DNA of 30,127 nucleotides from an uncultured Acetatifactor sp. (GTDB lineage Bacteria; Bacillota; Clostridia; Lachnospirales; Lachnospiraceae): NCBI GenBank assembly GCA_910585015.1, contig CAJUCT010000018.1:46398-76524 (forward strand), written 5' to 3'. Positions within the stretch are counted from its first letter, which is position 1. Every line of letters starts with the position of its first letter. Made by a program: the position numbers and the translations under genes. Below the pieces are notes generated by a model. It ran no database searches. It had not been told where the DNA came from and was given only the letters and a program-made list of their open reading frames with translations. Positions 28,349-30,127 of the stretch are shown piece by piece.

Positions 28349-29794
28349 ATGCTGGAATTTCAGGAAGGTTTTTTCGAGCATGAGATCAGAGATAATTTCT
28401 ATGTGGATGCGACGATGAAGGCGGTATGGGCAGCGGAGATGGAGGTGCTGCAGAGGATTGCGGAGGTCTGTGACAGGCACGGGATTATTTGGTATGCGGC
28501 CTACGGAACTCTTTTGGGAGCCATTCGCCATGAGGGTTTCGTACCCTGGGATGACGATCTGGATATCTGGGTTATGCGAAGCGATTATAACAGGCTGATA
28601 CAGATATTGGCCAGGGAATTGCCGGAAGGTTATAATGTGAGAAACCCGATGTATGGGGAGGGGTATGACGAGTTCCATACCTGTGTCAGCAATGGCAGTC
28701 GTATCAGTGTCAATAGGGAGTGGCTGGAGCAGTATCATGGTTGTCCCTTTTCGGTAGGAATGGATATTTTCCCACTGGATTATCTGCCCCGTGAGGAGAA
28801 GATGAGAGCGGTGCAGGAAGGATTATTTTCGGTTGCTATGAGTTGTGCCCAATCGGCGGCGTCTTTGGAGAGGGGCAGGAAACAGATGGCTGCAGAGGAT
28901 AAGCAGGCAGCCATAGAAAGAATATGTGATGGTATTCGGTATCTGGAAGAAAATGCGGGAGTTCAAATCGACGGACAACTGATACAAAGTGAGAATTGGG
29001 AAAAAGCTGCATCTGATCTATGGAGATGCGCGAATTATATCGCTATGATGTATGGAGAAGAGGAAAGCGATTATCTGGTATGCTATATGGACTATGCGCG
29101 GCAGCCTCAAAAAAAGTTTCCTAAGGAATGGTTTACGGAAGTCTATAGTGCGACTTTTGAAAATTTTATGCTGCCGGTTCCCGGCGGATACGACCAGATA
29201 TTGCGGCAAATTTATGGGGATTATCAGGTACGCCGCCGAGGGGGGGCCACCCATGACTATCCGTTTTATGAGAGGCAGCTGGAGGAACTGTATACGCTGG
29301 TGAAGTCCATGCAGGCGGCAGACCACAATGGAGAGGAGGAAATCCTTCCCACCGGGTGGAAACAGCTGCTTAATGCTGAGAAGGATGTGCGGAAGAAGAT
29401 TGTTCTATATACCAATGACATCAGTGATTTTATCACATACGGGAAAGAAGCGTTGGATAAGCTGGAATCCGCACTGCAAATCTTTTATGAGTCGAGGGAA
29501 CGGATCCTGCTGTGGTGGAGGCCCCAGGAGGAAATGCCTGGTGCTTTGCTGCTAGCGGAACAAATGACGGATCAGCCGGATCTATCAGCAGATTCGACGG
29601 TCGAACAGAGCCTGGCAAAGCGGTATAACGCTATCCTGACGGAGTACAAGGCGGCAGGATGGGGGGTCTGTGATGAAAGCAATGATAAACTGCGGGCCGT
29701 GGAGGTATGCGATGCGTATTATGGTCCTTCCAATAGCCTGATGGGAAAGTTTCAGGACGGAGGGAAGCCGGTTATGGTAGCCAGCGGAAGATGA
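28349..29794 (+). CDS. LicD-family phosphotransferase with C-terminal extra module (paralog 4)
   Basis: This 481-aa protein is closest to paralog 3: MLEFQEGFFEHEIRDNFYVD at the start, GTLLGAIRHEGFVPWDDDLD (53-72), GCPFSVGMDIFPLDYLPREE, MLPVPGGYDQILRQIYGDYQ. The second module repeats KKIVLYTNDISDFITYGKEA, ILLWWRPQ, a shorter linker, RYNAILTEYKAAGWGVCDES, RAVEVCDAYYGPSNSLMGKF and GKPVMVA. I chose ATG 28349, 8 nt after GTGGAGG; a GTG at 28334 lies inside the RBS itself. It is the last gene of the array and is followed by a strong terminator. Confidence 0.85.
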   Translation: MLEFQEGFFEHEIRDNFYVDATMKAVWAAEMEVLQRIAEVCDRHGIIWYAAYGTLLGAIRHEGFVPWDDDLDIWVMRSDYNRLIQILARELPEGYNVRNPMYGEGYDEFHTCVSNGSRISVNREWLEQYHGCPFSVGMDIFPLDYLPREEKMRAVQEGLFSVAMSCAQSAASLERGRKQMAAEDKQAAIERICDGIRYLEENAGVQIDGQLIQSENWEKAASDLWRCANYIAMMYGEEESDYLVCYMDYARQPQKKFPKEWFTEVYSATFENFMLPVPGGYDQILRQIYGDYQVRRRGGATHDYPFYERQLEELYTLVKSMQAADHNGEEEILPTGWKQLLNAEKDVRKKIVLYTNDISDFITYGKEALDKLESALQIFYESRERILLWWRPQEEMPGALLLAEQMTDQPDLSADSTVEQSLAKRYNAILTEYKAAGWGVCDESNDKLRAVEVCDAYYGPSNSLMGKFQDGGKPVMVASGR

Positions 29795-29859
29795 GCCTGC
29801 GATATTGCATCAATCGGTATTGGAAGCGTTACCTCCAAACTTATAGAGTAGGGTAACAT

Positions 29860-29898
29860 ATCACAAAAAGATGCCTTTAAAGGGCATCTTTTTGTGAT
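29860..29898 (+). terminator. Strong bidirectional terminator between licD 4 and the SecB-like gene
   Basis: A perfect 16-bp inverted repeat, ATCACAAAAAGATGCC (29860-29875) and GGCATCTTTTTGTGAT (29883-29898), with A- and T-runs on both arms. The stop codon of the reverse-strand gene falls in the loop. Confidence 0.9.
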
Positions 29899-30127
29899 TG
29901 ACTTGTAAATTTTACAAAAGGCAAGTTCAGCGGATCCATCCCGGCATTATTAGTTATGGAAGAAATGATTGGTCTTGCGTAAGATAATAGCAAAGTTGGA
30001 GCGTTCACTTCTAACAACTTATCAAAAGCGGTTCCCTCAATAACATCGTCTAATTTAAATTTTGCGCTTATTACTAGTGTTAAGTACCGTTGATATTTGG
30101 CTAAATATTGCTCGCTATTTGCGCCGT
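29877..30127 (-). CDS. SecB-like export chaperone, C-terminal part (5' end outside the window)
   Basis: The reverse strand from the right edge encodes 82 residues to a TAA at 29877-29879. The segment NAPTLLLSYARPIISSITNN and then GMDPLNLPFVKFTS matches the SecB family end, where Escherichia coli has CPNILFPYARECITSM and FPQLNLAPVNF. SecB-type proteins keep substrates unfolded; in Firmicutes some are linked to toxin-antitoxin-chaperone modules rather than general export. The N-terminal half, start and neighbours are not visible, so the role is open. Confidence 0.7.
   Translation of the reverse strand, partial: GANSEQYLAKYQRYLTLVISAKFKLDDVIEGTAFDKLLEVNAPTLLLSYARPIISSITNNAGMDPLNLPFVKFTSQSQKDAL

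Overview
The window comes from a Gram-positive clostridial genome, most likely a motile Lachnospiraceae member; the genus cannot be fixed from this sequence. The pointers are the S10-spc-alpha ribosomal gene order, a zinc-type S14, a KOW-domain gene between map and infA, an L17 with a long internal insertion, and an ecfA1-ecfA2-ecfT-truA-rplM-rpsI block just beyond rplQ.

Positions 1-14374 hold the distal S10 operon, the spc operon and the alpha operon: (rpsS tail) rplV rpsC rplP rpmC rpsQ rplN rplX rplE rpsN rpsH rplF rplR rpsE rpmD rplO secY, then adk map KOW infA, then rpmJ rpsM rpsK rpsD rpoA rplQ. New promoters before adk and rpmJ and a weak terminator after secY divide it into transcription units. 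Unusually, several cistrons are separated by 80-305 nt spacers with strong inverted repeats, and some of these have mutually exclusive pairings. They are candidate cis-acting RNA elements.

Positions 14443-20493 hold a reverse-strand, membrane-anchored M15 peptidase convergent with rplQ. Diverging from it are the energizing module of an ECF vitamin transporter (ecfA1, ecfA2, ecfT) and truA. A consensus promoter lying inside the truA 3' end then drives rplM-rpsI.

Positions 20494-30127 are accessory. They start with a decayed two-component system (response-regulator C-terminus plus histidine-kinase N-terminus). Two paralogous XRE regulators follow, with duplicated promoters. Next is a short flagellin gene with two tandem sigma-D-type promoters and a leader resembling a CsrA-controlled hag leader. 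Four consecutive 466-504 aa LicD-family proteins come after it, all carrying the same extra C-terminal module, and the array ends in a strong bidirectional terminator. A reverse-strand SecB-like gene enters at the right edge. The most interesting hypothesis is that the four LicD fusions form a flagellin or surface-glycan decoration system that attaches phosphodiester-linked groups, linked by position to sigma-D flagellin expression.
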